Below, piece by piece: positions 20,843 to 31,120 of a stretch of 64,000 bases of DNA (position 1 is its first letter; the number at the start of each line of letters is the position of its first letter). This DNA comes from Triplophysa rosa (taxonomy: Eukaryota > Chordata > Actinopteri > Cypriniformes > Nemacheilidae), in the NCBI RefSeq assembly GCF_024868665.1, contig NC_079902.1, positions 19,942,772-20,006,771 of the forward strand, read 5' to 3'. Made by a program: the position numbers and the translations under genes. Under the pieces are notes generated by a model. That model was not told the origin of the DNA. It did not search any database and saw only the letters and a program-made list of their open reading frames with translations.

Positions 20843-23800
20843 TTATAAATTACATCATTGGATAGTTGCATATATTTAAAAACATATTTGCCCTTTAAGT
20901 AGTTTCACCCAATATTACCTATGATTTATTAGCAGTTTGTAGCGTCTGTTTTACTTCCAAAAAAGCTGATATTAAACAACCCAGCTATGTGACTGCTCGC
21001 CTAAGGGTTTTTCTTATTGCACACAGAAAACTCAATAGTAAGCTGCGACCGGTTGGCTTGCATAAACTGAACGGTGGTATTTACAGACAAACTAGATAAA
21101 ATCCTTCCGGATCTTGGCAGACATGCACATTAAAACAAAAGCACATTTTCAAGGAGTAATACAATTTTCATGAAGCCAATTGAAAGCTTTCACACAGTAG
21201 TAAGCTCACAGTGAAACAATATCACAAAATGAAATTCCACAAACGGAATAGCTGTCGAATAAAAGCCATGTGGACGTTCCTTTGGGCTGGGCCGTTTTGA
21301 GATTTCACACCGTGTTGAATTACCTGGCCCAAGGAAACTTGTTAGCGCGTTAAGAAGGAGCCAAGCCCAGTCCTGTTAGAAGATTTCAAACATCTGGCGT
21401 TTATCACCACACATAAAGCTCGCACACGGCACTGGATCAATGAGATATGCAAATCTAAGCTTATTATGCATGACACCGGCTATCCGTGACGGCAGACAAA
21501 GGACCGCCTCAATGTTGTTGCCCGTGATTTGTGCGATCGTATGGCGTGCTGTCTCGGTATCCCGTGGTTTCCCGCTGCGTGTGTGGGAAACCATCTTCTT
21601 CAAAGCTTCTTAAGTGACAGTGATGGGCGGAAAGCGAGGAGCCTCGTCCCTTCATCAACCGACTCTGCTTCATCAGAAGGGGATTCATGGCTCCTTTCAA
21701 CTGTCAAGAAGGTAGAGAATGAGAAAGTGTACTTAAACCCCTCCGTGTTATTTGTTACACGTCTTAAGGTAGGCTGGGTGTAATTGCGGCCATACGTCTC
21801 TGACCCGAAGACAACCAATCAAGATGGATCCCTCTCTCAGCGTGCGGTGAATTTGGGTGAATTAGAGACGGGGCATTATTTAACGCCCACACCGAGTCAC
21901 ATTAAGGTGCATTAGGCTCCACAGTTGTTAAAGTGTTTGTCACACTAAGAGCATCCATCTGTGCGATGCCGGGCCTCAATCAATAAGTAAGTAATCTAAC
22001 GCAATGAGAACAAGTGTGGTGCATTACTCACCCGTGCCCGAAAAGAGGCAGCCACCCGAGGACATGGCAGCCGATGAGCAGCCCGGTTTGTCGCAGTGGA
22101 CACTTATCTATTACCTGCCCAGGACAATATCGACAACTCAGGACTTCAGGCATGTTCTATATTGAAGTTACAGAACTCTCATTGGATTCCATCGCTCACG
22201 GCTGCCATTTTCTTTCAGTTCTGTTTGGAACTCAACAATGCACTCAGGTAAATATGAAATTCAGCGAGTTGCACTCTTTTCAGGACAACCTCGAATGCTA
22301 AATGAAAACGCAAAGAAATCTAGAGACGAGAGATAAATGATAATCAAGAAAATCTTGAAAAACTTGAAAAACAATGTTTGGGTAAAAAACTGGTAGTATT
22401 CCTTCTCTTACATTTCATATTTTTTACTTTTTTTGTAGTTGTATTTGGAAATATATGCATTACAACTTTATTTTTTTTACAACAAATAATAGTTTAATAC
22501 ACAAAAGAAATGACTGAAATGTTTTCCCATGACTTAAAAATCTTTTAATCCAAGGTTTTGTTGACAACAACAAAAAACGAATGTCAACATATTGACTTCT
22601 TTCGTTACAAAACAACATTATTTGAAAGAAATGTTTTGGATAAATTAGACTAAATGTCCAACTTCCAAGTTACTTACACTGAAGGAAAATGCAATGAGTA
22701 AATACAATTTTTTAAATAAAAATAATTTTTTGATTAAATATAAAATGTGGGCAAAAAATAGGAATAGTATAAAAACTATAAAATTTGCTATTTTAAAAAT
22801 GTAATTTGTTAAAAAAAGTCAAAATGTCTGACACAACATTGCTATCTATTCTAATAACTAGACTAAAATATTAATTATTCATTTAAAATACATTTTGTAA
22901 CTTTATTTTTCTCTGTACAAAGGTGTACATTCGGGTGTAAATTAGGGCTCCAATGGTACACAAAATTCAAAGTTTGGTACATAGTTTTGGATTCAGGGTT
23001 GGGTATGATTTCAGAACTGCGCTGTATTTGTTCAGTTCATGTTCTGTGCTTTTGCAGCCTTACTATACGTGCTCACAGAATCACTTTTTAAACTAAAAAT
23101 TGCAACATCCCCTCAGTGTAAAACACTGTAAAAAGAAATTTACCTCCAGATGTCTCAATCATCACAGCTCATAAAATCACTTCTCAATAATTCATGACAA
23201 GAACATGTATTGCTTGCTGAGAAGCCAGATATTTCCATCACACGCTTTAAGAGAGAAACGTTTCTAAAATTTCGATTACATTTATAGAAAAAGCTTCCAG
23301 CAGTATATTAGTGTGATACCGAGCACACCGAAGCAGAAGAGTTTGTTTACACAGTTCCAGTCTTTTACTAGTTTTCATCATGTTCTCAAATATCTTCACA
23401 TTCCAAAGTCACGGCCCGGGTAATCTACAGTCTACAGTCTGACATTTTGAGTGCGGCCCAAATAACCCTTGAAAATCCCACAGAACATACTGTCACGATC
23501 CAACCGCCACCATTGAAATATTGTTCTCCATTTCCTGTTACTGTTCTTTTTGATAGTGAACAAATACACGGATTTCTCTAGTACAATGTTTCCAACACTG
23601 CTTTTACAATGACATACTTAAACACAATTACTTGAAACATAATTACATTGACAATTACATGTGTATTCAGAAAAGTTATATTCTCTGAAGACATTATAAA
23701 TTGTACAAGACAATATAGCAGCACTTTAAAGGCTACCACAAAAACAGTGTAAACGGGCGGTCTGCTAGATAATGTCTTCAGACAACAACAAAAATTGGAC

Positions 23801-25140
23801 AGACCAAAGTTATGTTACAAATTTAGAGTTTCAAATTGCTGTCTACATTTGTTCCCTTTGGCCTCTTTGATAGCTAGAGCATCATTCACCTGTTGATTGT
23901 GGCTATTGATTTGCAGTCCGAAAAATGCACTTAATATCAGTGAGGTGCGTTTACTTCTGTAAGGCGGCTGTCAGCTCGTAGAGATCACCTTATTCAATAA
24001 ACATATTAAACCCTTTTTAGTTGTCCGGTTCTTTGGCTCATTCAGTGACTTAACAATGTTTAAAAAAATCACAATGACAGTAAAGGGATCCAAGCTGAAA
24101 TCACTGTCAACCCTCTTGTTTTGGGGAGACTGACTTTATTGTTTGTGATCCTAGAGACCCCAGTAATGAACATTAAGTGTAAAAATAATATAATAGCAAT
24201 TTGCTTATCAGATTCTACATCCTAATCAAAACCCGATAATCAGATGTTTTTCAAATAGAATTATACACTTGTATTTGAATGGAACAAATGGAAATGTAAA
24301 ATACTAGAATTAGTGTATTAGAGGAGTTTATTCATTGCATTTATATTTGTTTTATATCTGTGGTCTCTGAGACGCCGAACATAAATAATGTAACACTTCT
24401 TTCTAAGCGATATGGGTGAAACGTGTTATCAAGTATATTTTTCAAGCTTTGTTAAAATGACCTTGAGGGACTTTGAAACCCCAAGCAGCATGCTTTATTA
24501 TAACTTTAATGCTATTACAACAAACTTGCAACAAGGACGTTCTGAAGTACACCGAGTGCTTTACGATTTCTTCTTATCCTAAAACAATGACACACGCTAT
24601 GAATTAAACGTTAGCGTGCCTCGTGATTTCATACATTGGAGAAATTCAATTACGCTCTCCTTTCCACTCCATTAATGAGAAGCCGCGCTGCGGTCGGAAC
24701 TAATGTGCATTGAGTGATGTGTGTGACAGAGCACAGGCCTCACCGACACGTTTATATTCGATTCAATCCAAACGCCTGGCTTTCGGAACACCTGCGAAGA
24801 CGCCGGCACGTTCGGACGAAAAATAGCGACTGATTCCATTCTGCATAACTAGGGGATAAACACGTATGTCTGAAAGCAAGATGATGTACTAAACTAGTCC
24901 TGCCTAACTCTGATTGGATAAACCGGGGAGAGCGGCTCACAATCGTACTCATCCCAGCATCGATTTCATAATGGCTCTTGATGGAGCATCTGTCGCAAAC
25001 AAAGGTCTTTAAATAAGCTTTTCACGTCAAATCTACGAACATTCATCGCCTACAGATGCCGGTCAGCTATGTTAGTGATGCTATTACACTCATGTCCAAT
25101 TTTTTTAAATTAATGTGATTTGTATCATACGTGCAATCAG
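20843..25140. other. Gene-free stretch with two conserved-looking blocks
   Basis: Bases 21270-22300 are less AT-rich and non-repetitive (TGGGCTGGGCCGTTTTGAG, TTAGCGCGTTAAGAAGG, ATTTAACGCCCACACCGAG). Overlapping open frames here, including 95 codons at 22014-22301, are not recognisable. Bases 22380-22910 are very AT-rich. A weak repeat with GTGTACATTCGGGTG and TGGTACACAAAATTC lies at 22918-22985. Bases 24590-24990 again look conserved (TTAAACGTTAGCGTGCC, CCATTAATGAGAAGCCGCG). No function is assigned. Confidence 0.3.
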
Positions 25141-25188
25141 GGCTTTGAGAAAACTACCGGACCTTTTGTTGCTCCCATCAATGGAACG
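25141..25188 (+). CDS. Candidate internal exon, C1q-like motif (tentative)
   Basis: A 48-base segment lies between an AG (GTGCAATCAG) and a strong donor (ACG then GTAAGT). In phase 0 it reads GFEKTTGPFVAPINGT. The pattern G-F/Y-x-x-x-T-G-x-F-x-A-P-x-x-G-T/V-Y is a recurrent core of C1q-like (cerebellin, multimerin, EMILIN, CTRP-type) jelly-roll domains, where the next residue is usually Tyr, so the following exon might begin with one. The acceptor pyrimidine tract is weak (a T run lies about 30 bases upstream). I could not find neighbouring exons with confidence. Chance resemblance is quite possible; a flanking non-coding element is the main alternative. Confidence 0.25.
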
Positions 25189-26969
25189 GTAAGTGGCGTG
25201 TGTCTCTCGAATCTAAGCAGCTGCCTTCTATCTCATCTCCGAAATCTTTTTCAAATTATGCAACGCTTGTCCGTGCTTTTTACTCGGCTGTTTAGGCACT
25301 GAAGCTCATCGAAATAAACAGGATTTCTGCAACTGAGACACATCAGGATTATTTCTGGAGAAAAAAGGAGCTTGCTACTTCATAGAGAATGAGCTAAAGC
25401 TTCAGAAGATAAACTGATGAACTGACAATTTAGTCAAATACTAAATAACTTACTTAGCATTTGGGATTACAAATCCTCAGAAAGCTGGACTTTGAAAGCT
25501 TGTAATATCTGTAACTCTTTCCTCTTCCGGCTCTATATTGCGAAATTGTTCTCGTGTCAAAATGAAAACAGTGGATCTTCGCAACGCTCATTAGCAAATT
25601 TAATTCCACAGATGGACTCTAAAGCTGTTTGCTCAATCGAGAGCGGTCTGGCTGTCGACAGCTCAGAGAGAGCTTCTCTCGTCTCTGTGCAAAGGTTACA
25701 CGACATACATGTTAACTTTTAAAACGGTGCAACAAGCTTGCCATTCCTCCATATCTCTGTTTTCCAGTCCATCTGCATCCTCTCAGCCACTTATCTTACG
25801 GCATGCGGTGCTCTACCGTTTTGAGACAAAAGACAGCTCATAGCCTCTCTGATAGTTATAATCACAGCTGAACGTGAAAATAGGTCAGTACGACGGGCGT
25901 GAAGCCAGGCTGCGCTAGCTGCCAGCTCTTACAGTCCCCTTTACCACACCATTCACAAACAATCTGCAATGACTGAAGTGTTGCGGCCGCTTGGGTGGGC
26001 CACCGAATATTGAACACCCAAGCGTGGTCGTGTTTGATAAATTGTAAACGCTGGGTCTTGTCGGTGGATTGGTGAATTGTAATGTATGTAACAGTCGAAT
26101 TTGCGGTTTTACAAATGCGTACCTGATGAATAATAATAGCTATTAGAAGTCAAAGGAAATAATTATACCGTATTGTGTTTAATAATTAAAGAGAAATACT
26201 ACAGCTTATCTCAGTGGGGTACAAACAGCAACGACGTTATTAAAAAAATCTTGCAAACTATGCATAATCAGATCTCTTGCAATACTCAACTTCCATTGGT
26301 CCATTGGCGTTGCTAACCATATGAGCTGACCTGGACTTTGACCGGTTTCAGCATTTTTAAGACTTGATAAACCATGCCTTCAAGATTTATGAAAGCTATT
26401 CACATTTCACACAGCTAGGAGATCTCCCTCCGCTCCATCATTGCTGGGAAGAAGTGGGTGAACCTGGGTCACACTACAGGGCTCTCCAGAGTCACCCGGT
26501 CTGCTCTCATCCAAACCAGATGGATTTGGCAAGAACGCAGAGTTCCTCAGAGAGCGAGGGAGTGAGTAGAGAGAGAGGAAACAATGAGAGTGGTGGAGGT
26601 GGTGTTGCTAAGAGATGAGGCAAGTAGAGAGGGACTGACAGTGGCATTAGGAACCCCATGCTGGGCTCTGCGGTATGATGGGCCATAAAGTGACCTCTGG
26701 GGGGGGGGAGGGGGGGAGGATTCTGCAACAGCCACGTTCGGTCACCTTCCCTGCGAGATGCAAGCTGTGAGATGAGCCCTAAGGACGAGGAAGAGGTTGT
26801 AAAGGCAGTCACTGTTTCTCACAGTTATATAGGATCCGACTCTCCCACACCATCTAGCTTTATTCCCAACCAATGAAATCAGTCAGCAGTGTGGTACAGC
26901 TCATTGCACATCAGTCTGTTAAAATGTCTTAAGCTGCTTATTTTTATGACTCATTCTCATATGGCTGAA
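25189..26969. other. No gene recognised; purine-rich and poly-G tract
   Basis: Bases 26530-26640 are strongly purine-rich (GAGAGAGAGGAAACAATGAG, GTGGTGGAGGTGGTG). Bases 26699-26719 are almost all G with two A interruptions, a possible G-quadruplex former. Frames across this region on both strands are low complexity. Confidence 0.4.
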
Positions 26970-26991
26970 TCGATCTATCTATCGATCGATC

Positions 26992-27063
<72 letters not shown>

Positions 27064-27240
27064 CCTACCTACCTACCTACCTATCTATCTAGCTACCTAC
27101 CTAGCTACCTACCTACCTACCCATGTCCATCCATCCATCCATCCATCCATCCATCCATCCATCCATCCATCCATCCATCCATCCATCCACCCACCTATCC
27201 ACCCACCTATCCATATGTCTGTCTATCTGTCTGTCTAACC
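26970..27240. repeat. Compound tetranucleotide microsatellite
   Basis: The order is a degenerate CGATCTAT start, then about 17 uninterrupted CTAT units (to about 27063), CTAC units mixed with CTAG to about 27120, about 16 CATC units (27123-27187), then degenerate CCACCCAC, CTGTCTGT and CATC-like units. One-base substitutions convert each block into the next. Frames reading as Tyr-Leu-Ser-Ile or His-Pro-Ser-Ile repeats are translation of this repeat and are not genes. Confidence 0.97.
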
Positions 27241-28918
27241 ATCTACTGTATACATCCATCCATACATCTATCAGTTTATATAGCATTTTATGGCATTTTA
27301 TATATATACACATACTATAGATAAGATCGATACCATCTTTGTTAGGAACATTTATTTTAGGCCACGGGAGTGCTTCATCTGAAATATTTAAAGAATGAAA
27401 TCTCTGAAGAACTACGGTCATTATTCTCACCTATAATGCATTAATTGCAGGTACAGCTCTCCTGAAGCAATTTAAGGTCAGTGGTTTGCTATAGGCACTG
27501 TGGAGCTATCAACGTCCTTAATCGCTCGCTAGCTCATAAAGTACAATTTCCTTTTTCAGGAACTTAAAACTCAAAACGCAAGTAACTGTGGGGTTAAGCA
27601 CCTTGGTCCTCTGTGGCTCTGCATGCTGGACTGATTGATAGAAAAGAGACTTACTCAGTCACTTGGCATACAGCAGGTGCTTTTCATCCAAAGTGACCCG
27701 GGGCAAGAGCCTTGCTGAAGGCCAGAACGGTCTCCAATTCCTGGGTCACCGCTACTTGAGCATGAAGCTGCCATCCTGATACATAAACATGAGGTTAACG
27801 CGACCCTCCAAGCTTATAAATGGTATGTTATCTTGAATCTATTCTGCTCATTTAAAGAACCTCTTTGACGAAGTCTGCCATATTGATTTTCGGATGATGT
27901 CATTTTGTGTTCTACAGCGATTAACAACAGTGAATTTGTGCAGTCCGGGGAACGTCGTCTAATATGATTTTCTTTATTCTGCCGTAATTGTTACTTTCTT
28001 TAAGGACATCTCAGACAATTTTAAAGCTTCTTGTTACCATCAATTAGAACCTATTTTTATCTTCTCTGAAAATACACCTTCACACATGTTGACGGGGGGG
28101 GCTAATGCGATCCCTCAACCGTTGTCAGTGATGTATGGGTGATTTTAACACGAGCTGCATTACCCTGGGACTGTCATCTTTCAGATTTGAAATTCCCCAA
28201 TCGATGACGCTAAAAGCTCTAATCTGATTGTTAAAACGGCTGATTTGACAAAGCTGTTATCAAACCGATTTAAGCATCAATCAATATCACATTACAGGAG
28301 AGCCTCTTTTCTCTTGCAGGGCTGGGTTTCCAAGGACTCTGTGGTCCGTCTGACCTTTCGGGTAGAAAAGCACACATGCGCACACAAGCACGTTCGTCTC
28401 TGCAAGAGTAAATTAATTGGTTCACGTACAAAGCGTAGATACATTAGCTAAATAAGACTGAAGTGGAAACACATGGAGACCTGCTGAATCCCAACATTCA
28501 CTGCACTGTTTACAGAGTATTTCACTCGCCTCATAATTCCAGAGCATTTGTTTGCCTGTTTTCCCAGTGGGAGACGATAAATTAGCTTTTTTATACTCAA
28601 TTAATATGAAAAAAAGGTTTCAATTGTGCTCCAAAAACAAAGGAAAAGACACGTACACCTACACAAACAAATTCAGATATGCAGAACACAAGCATCCCAA
28701 ACAACTCTGGCAAATGCTTACAATATTATCAACTATTCATTTGATCAGTATTGAAATACGTTCAGAAAAGCAATCTATCATATTGCAATTATTTTTTGCA
28801 GAATATTGTATGCATGTTTGTATAGTACACATTTGGTTTTTTATACATAGAATGCACGAGTGACCTGCTACATGGCACCAATAATACTATTTTACATATT
28901 ATTTCCAATATTATAATA
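27241..28918. other. No gene recognised
   Basis: Unique-looking sequence without exon signals that I trust. A run of eight G lies near 28094-28101. Open frames at 28245-28451 and 28552-28863 are Lys/Ser-rich and unassigned. Confidence 0.3.
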
Positions 28919-29096
28919 CACCTGGATGTTCTATTGGTTCCCATCTGCCAAATAACATCCCAAAAATAAAACCCATCAAATACCAGTAGGCACCAATATA
29001 GTTTGCATCAAAACCAATACAGTTCCCATTATAACCATTAAATGCATTACATTTTTTATTGTGTTTTAGGCAGGGTTCTATTGTTTTTTCAACAGG
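28919..29096 (-). mobile_element. Partial MITE, inverted relative of the element at 29126
   Basis: On the minus strand it starts CCTGTTGAAAAAACAATAGA and runs through GTATTGGTTTTGATGC, GGTGCCTACTGGTATTTGAT and TTTTTGGGATGTT. The plus-strand element at 29126 has the same order (CCCTGCTGAAAAAACCCCAT, GGTGTCTACTGGTATGTGAT, GGTGGGATGTT). The two copies therefore lie head to head about 30 bases apart. The distal end is not defined. Confidence 0.75.
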
Positions 29097-29293
29097 AATC
29101 AAACCTTGCCGTCACAAGCGCCACACCCTGCTGAAAAAACCCCATTAGAAACTGTTAAAGAAGTAATGCTTTTAATGCTTTTAAAGGGCTTTGTATAGGT
29201 TTTAATGGAAACTGTAATGGTGTCTACTGGTATGTGATGGATTCTATTGGTGGGATGTTAAATCTTAGTGGAATAATGCCCAAAACGCACTAC

Positions 29294-29308
29294 AAAAAGG
29301 AATTTTGT
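29294..29308. repeat. Left SINE target duplication
   Basis: AAAAAGGAATTTTGT is identical to 29513-29527. Confidence 0.92.
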
Positions 29309-29512
29309 GTTGGATCCAGGTGGTCGAGTGGTTCGTGCTCTGACATGTGGCGCCGGTGTGTCCTGGGCGACCCGAGTTCGAGTCCCGGCTCGTGGTCCTT
29401 TCCCAACCCTACCCCCTCTCTCTCATCCACTTTGCTTCTTGTCCTCTCTGAAAAGAGTCTCTCTCTGTCAAATAAAGGCAAAAAACGCCAAAAAAAAATA
29501 AATCTTAAAAAA
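29309..29512 (+). mobile_element. tRNA-derived SINE with 15-base target duplication
   Basis: The head is tRNA-like: A-box TGGTCGAGTGG (29321-29331) and a consensus B-box GTTCGAGTC (29376-29384), with spacing and body suggestive of a Leu/Ser-type tRNA. A pyrimidine-rich body follows (CCCTACCCCCTCTCTCTC), then TCAAATAAAGGCAAAAAACG and an A-rich tail. Exact duplications AAAAAGGAATTTTGT flank it at 29294-29308 and 29513-29527. RNA polymerase III transcription and LINE-driven retroposition are what the SINE class implies. Open frames across it (29234-29572 and shorter) are not genes. Confidence 0.92.
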
Positions 29513-29527
29513 AAAAAGGAATTTTGT
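29513..29527. repeat. Right SINE target duplication
   Basis: AAAAAGGAATTTTGT is identical to 29294-29308. The host MITE resumes AATGGTTTTAATGG after it. Confidence 0.92.
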
Positions 29528-29636
29528 AATGGTTTTAATGGAAAAAGCTATTGGGTTGTAAGGGTATTCTAATGTAAACCATTAGCATTTCTTTGATGGT
29601 TTCTATTGGGTTTCTATGGGGGGGGTTTCAGCAGGG

Positions 29637-30542
29637 CAGTCAAACACACGCACACTCATAAAAAAATAAAATTAATCTCAATGAATTCACTACGCACTGT
29701 ATCATACATGAATGTATGACTTTAAATATTCTCTTTTCCCATCTGGAAGAAGGACGGGTGATGTTCTCACCTAGGCCTGTGCCTGCATGGGCAGTGATGC
29801 CCAATTAGACCCTCTCTGATGAGCGGTCCATGGGCCCAGGCGGCAATTAGGAGAACTGGGAGATGCATCTCATTAACGGCGGCGGTCGGCGCTATTATGG
29901 TGCTCCTGAAGTCTACATAGCTTCTCTCGGATTCCAATAACACTCATTAGAACAGGGCTTATTGTACCTGCGCCTGAATCAAATTTCTATCAATCGCTCT
30001 TTAAATCTTTAAAGGCTGAATGAGGAACGTCGCTCTTCGGGTGGATGTGTGCGGTAATGCATTGAGCTGTCTGATGCAAGTCTGTAAACGGCGACTAATA
30101 ATTGAATTCCAAGTGAATCATTTCATTAATCCTATCTAAGTGCAAACAAGCATACAGCAGAAGACATTAAAATGTAGTCTCGAAGCCATGTGTGACAAGC
30201 CACCCATCTAATTCCTCCAAAAAAGCCAATAGTCTTTTCTTCAATCTTTTACACAGACAGGGTTTTCCACTACGGATAAGCATGCACGGCTTTACTGCAG
30301 CACTTTTCTTGCCATATTGCTGACGCAGATATTTTTCATCCACAGCAATACTAATTACAGGGATGGTCCCCCCGCAGCATTGTGGGGTTGAATACTCTGT
30401 TCATGGGCACAATGGGAAAGAAACAGGATTGTGGTTTGAAAACCCTTACAGGTCCAGGTTAACCACACTTGAAGCTATCGACACTCAGGTGCTTAAACAT
30501 TAAGCTGCCACAAATCAGTTTTAACATGATTTGTTCTGTCTT
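29637..30542. promoter_or_regulatory. Conserved-looking non-coding block (29.74-30.18 kb)
   Basis: After a short AT-rich lead, bases 29740-30180 form one of the most enhancer-like segments here. Words include TGATGCCCAATTAGACCC, CGGCAATTAGGAG, ATGCATCTCATTAACGGCGG, TAATAATTGAATTCC and TTTCATTAATCC, with GGCGGCGGTCGGCGC in the middle. It has no repeat signature and no sustained open frame. A developmental enhancer is a reasonable inference, unproven without alignment. Bases 30180-30542 hold nothing I can name. Confidence 0.4.
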
Positions 30543-30672
30543 ACACCGTGTCTACACCGGACGCATCCGGTGTGGACAAAATAAAAAATTATATAAATTA
30601 TAAAAAAAATTATAATGGGTTCTAATGCGTTTCTAATATCTTTTGTCGTGTCGCGTCCGGTGTACACATGGC
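30543..30672. mobile_element. 130 bp MITE with GTGTCTACACCGGACGC ends
   Basis: The left end CGTGTCTACACCGGACGC (30547-30564) is mirrored by GCGTCCGGTGTACACATGG (30653-30671). An additional TCCGGTGT follows the left end in opposite sense. The centre is AT-rich. No target duplication was defined. Confidence 0.75.
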
Positions 30673-30789
30673 GTTAATATTCTCGCGTATCTTTATTTTT
30701 TACATTCCTGAAACAACATAAAAGTGAGTAAATTACATATTATTTTGGGTAAATCCTTTTACAAACAATAATAAGCTTTTAAATGAGAA

Positions 30790-31120
30790 ATGTGGAGATA
30801 TTAGCGCCATCTAGTGTGAGGTTGCGAACTGCAACCAACGGCTCACTCCACCGCTCCCTTTGGAAGCACTACGGTGGCTGCAAAGGACTAAAACGCTCTG
30901 TAGAGCAGTTTGTCCGTTTGGGGCTACTGTAGAAACAACATGGTGAATTCCAAGTAAGGGGACCCGCAGTGTATGTAGATAGAAAAGGCTCATTCTAAGG
31001 TAATAAAAACATAACGCTTCATTATGTGAGGTCTTTAGACACCTCTGAAGACATAGTTATGTATATTATATTGCATTTTTGTCGATAGATCCTCCAAAAA
31101 ATTACAAACAGCACCTTTAA
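30790..31120 (+). repeat. Family-A interspersed repeat, copy 2
   Basis: It matches the 58 kb copy over nearly its whole length: GAGGTTGCGAACTGCAACCA, CTCTGTAGAGCAGTTTGTCC, GTGTATGTAGAT, ATTCTAAGGTAATAAAAACA, GACACCTCTGAAGACATAGT, ending AGCACCTTTAA. It lacks the TGTCGTCACG to ACGAAAC insert (about 60 bases) present at 58100-58155, and its left terminus is decayed. Confidence 0.85.

Larger units (their letters stand above)
29126..29636 (+). mobile_element. MITE with CCCTGCTGAAAAAACCCC ends, host of a SINE
   Basis: The left terminus CCCTGCTGAAAAAACCCC (29126-29143) mirrors the right terminus GGGGGGTTTCAGCAGGG (ending 29636). CA lies on both outer sides, consistent with a 2-base duplication like the TC around the related-ended element at 8502-8688. 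The interior is built from TTTTAATGG and CTATTGG words. About 219 bases of it are the SINE insertion with its extra target copy. Confidence 0.8.

Noticed and set aside
26699..26719. Poly-G tract as a regulatory quadruplex
   Set aside because: Could form a quadruplex, but it lies in low-complexity purine DNA without promoter context, so no function is claimed.
26889..27430. Frames with Tyr-Leu-Ser-Ile, His-Pro-Ser-Ile and Trp-Met-Asp-Gly repeats
   Set aside because: They are translations of the tetranucleotide microsatellite on both strands.
29309..29400. A functional tRNA gene
   Set aside because: Only the A- and B-boxes are kept; acceptor and anticodon stems do not pair properly, and the A-tail plus target duplications show a SINE.
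29234..29572. 112-codon frame and shorter ones near 29.3-29.5 kb
   Set aside because: They cross the SINE and its host MITE, including the poly-A tail.
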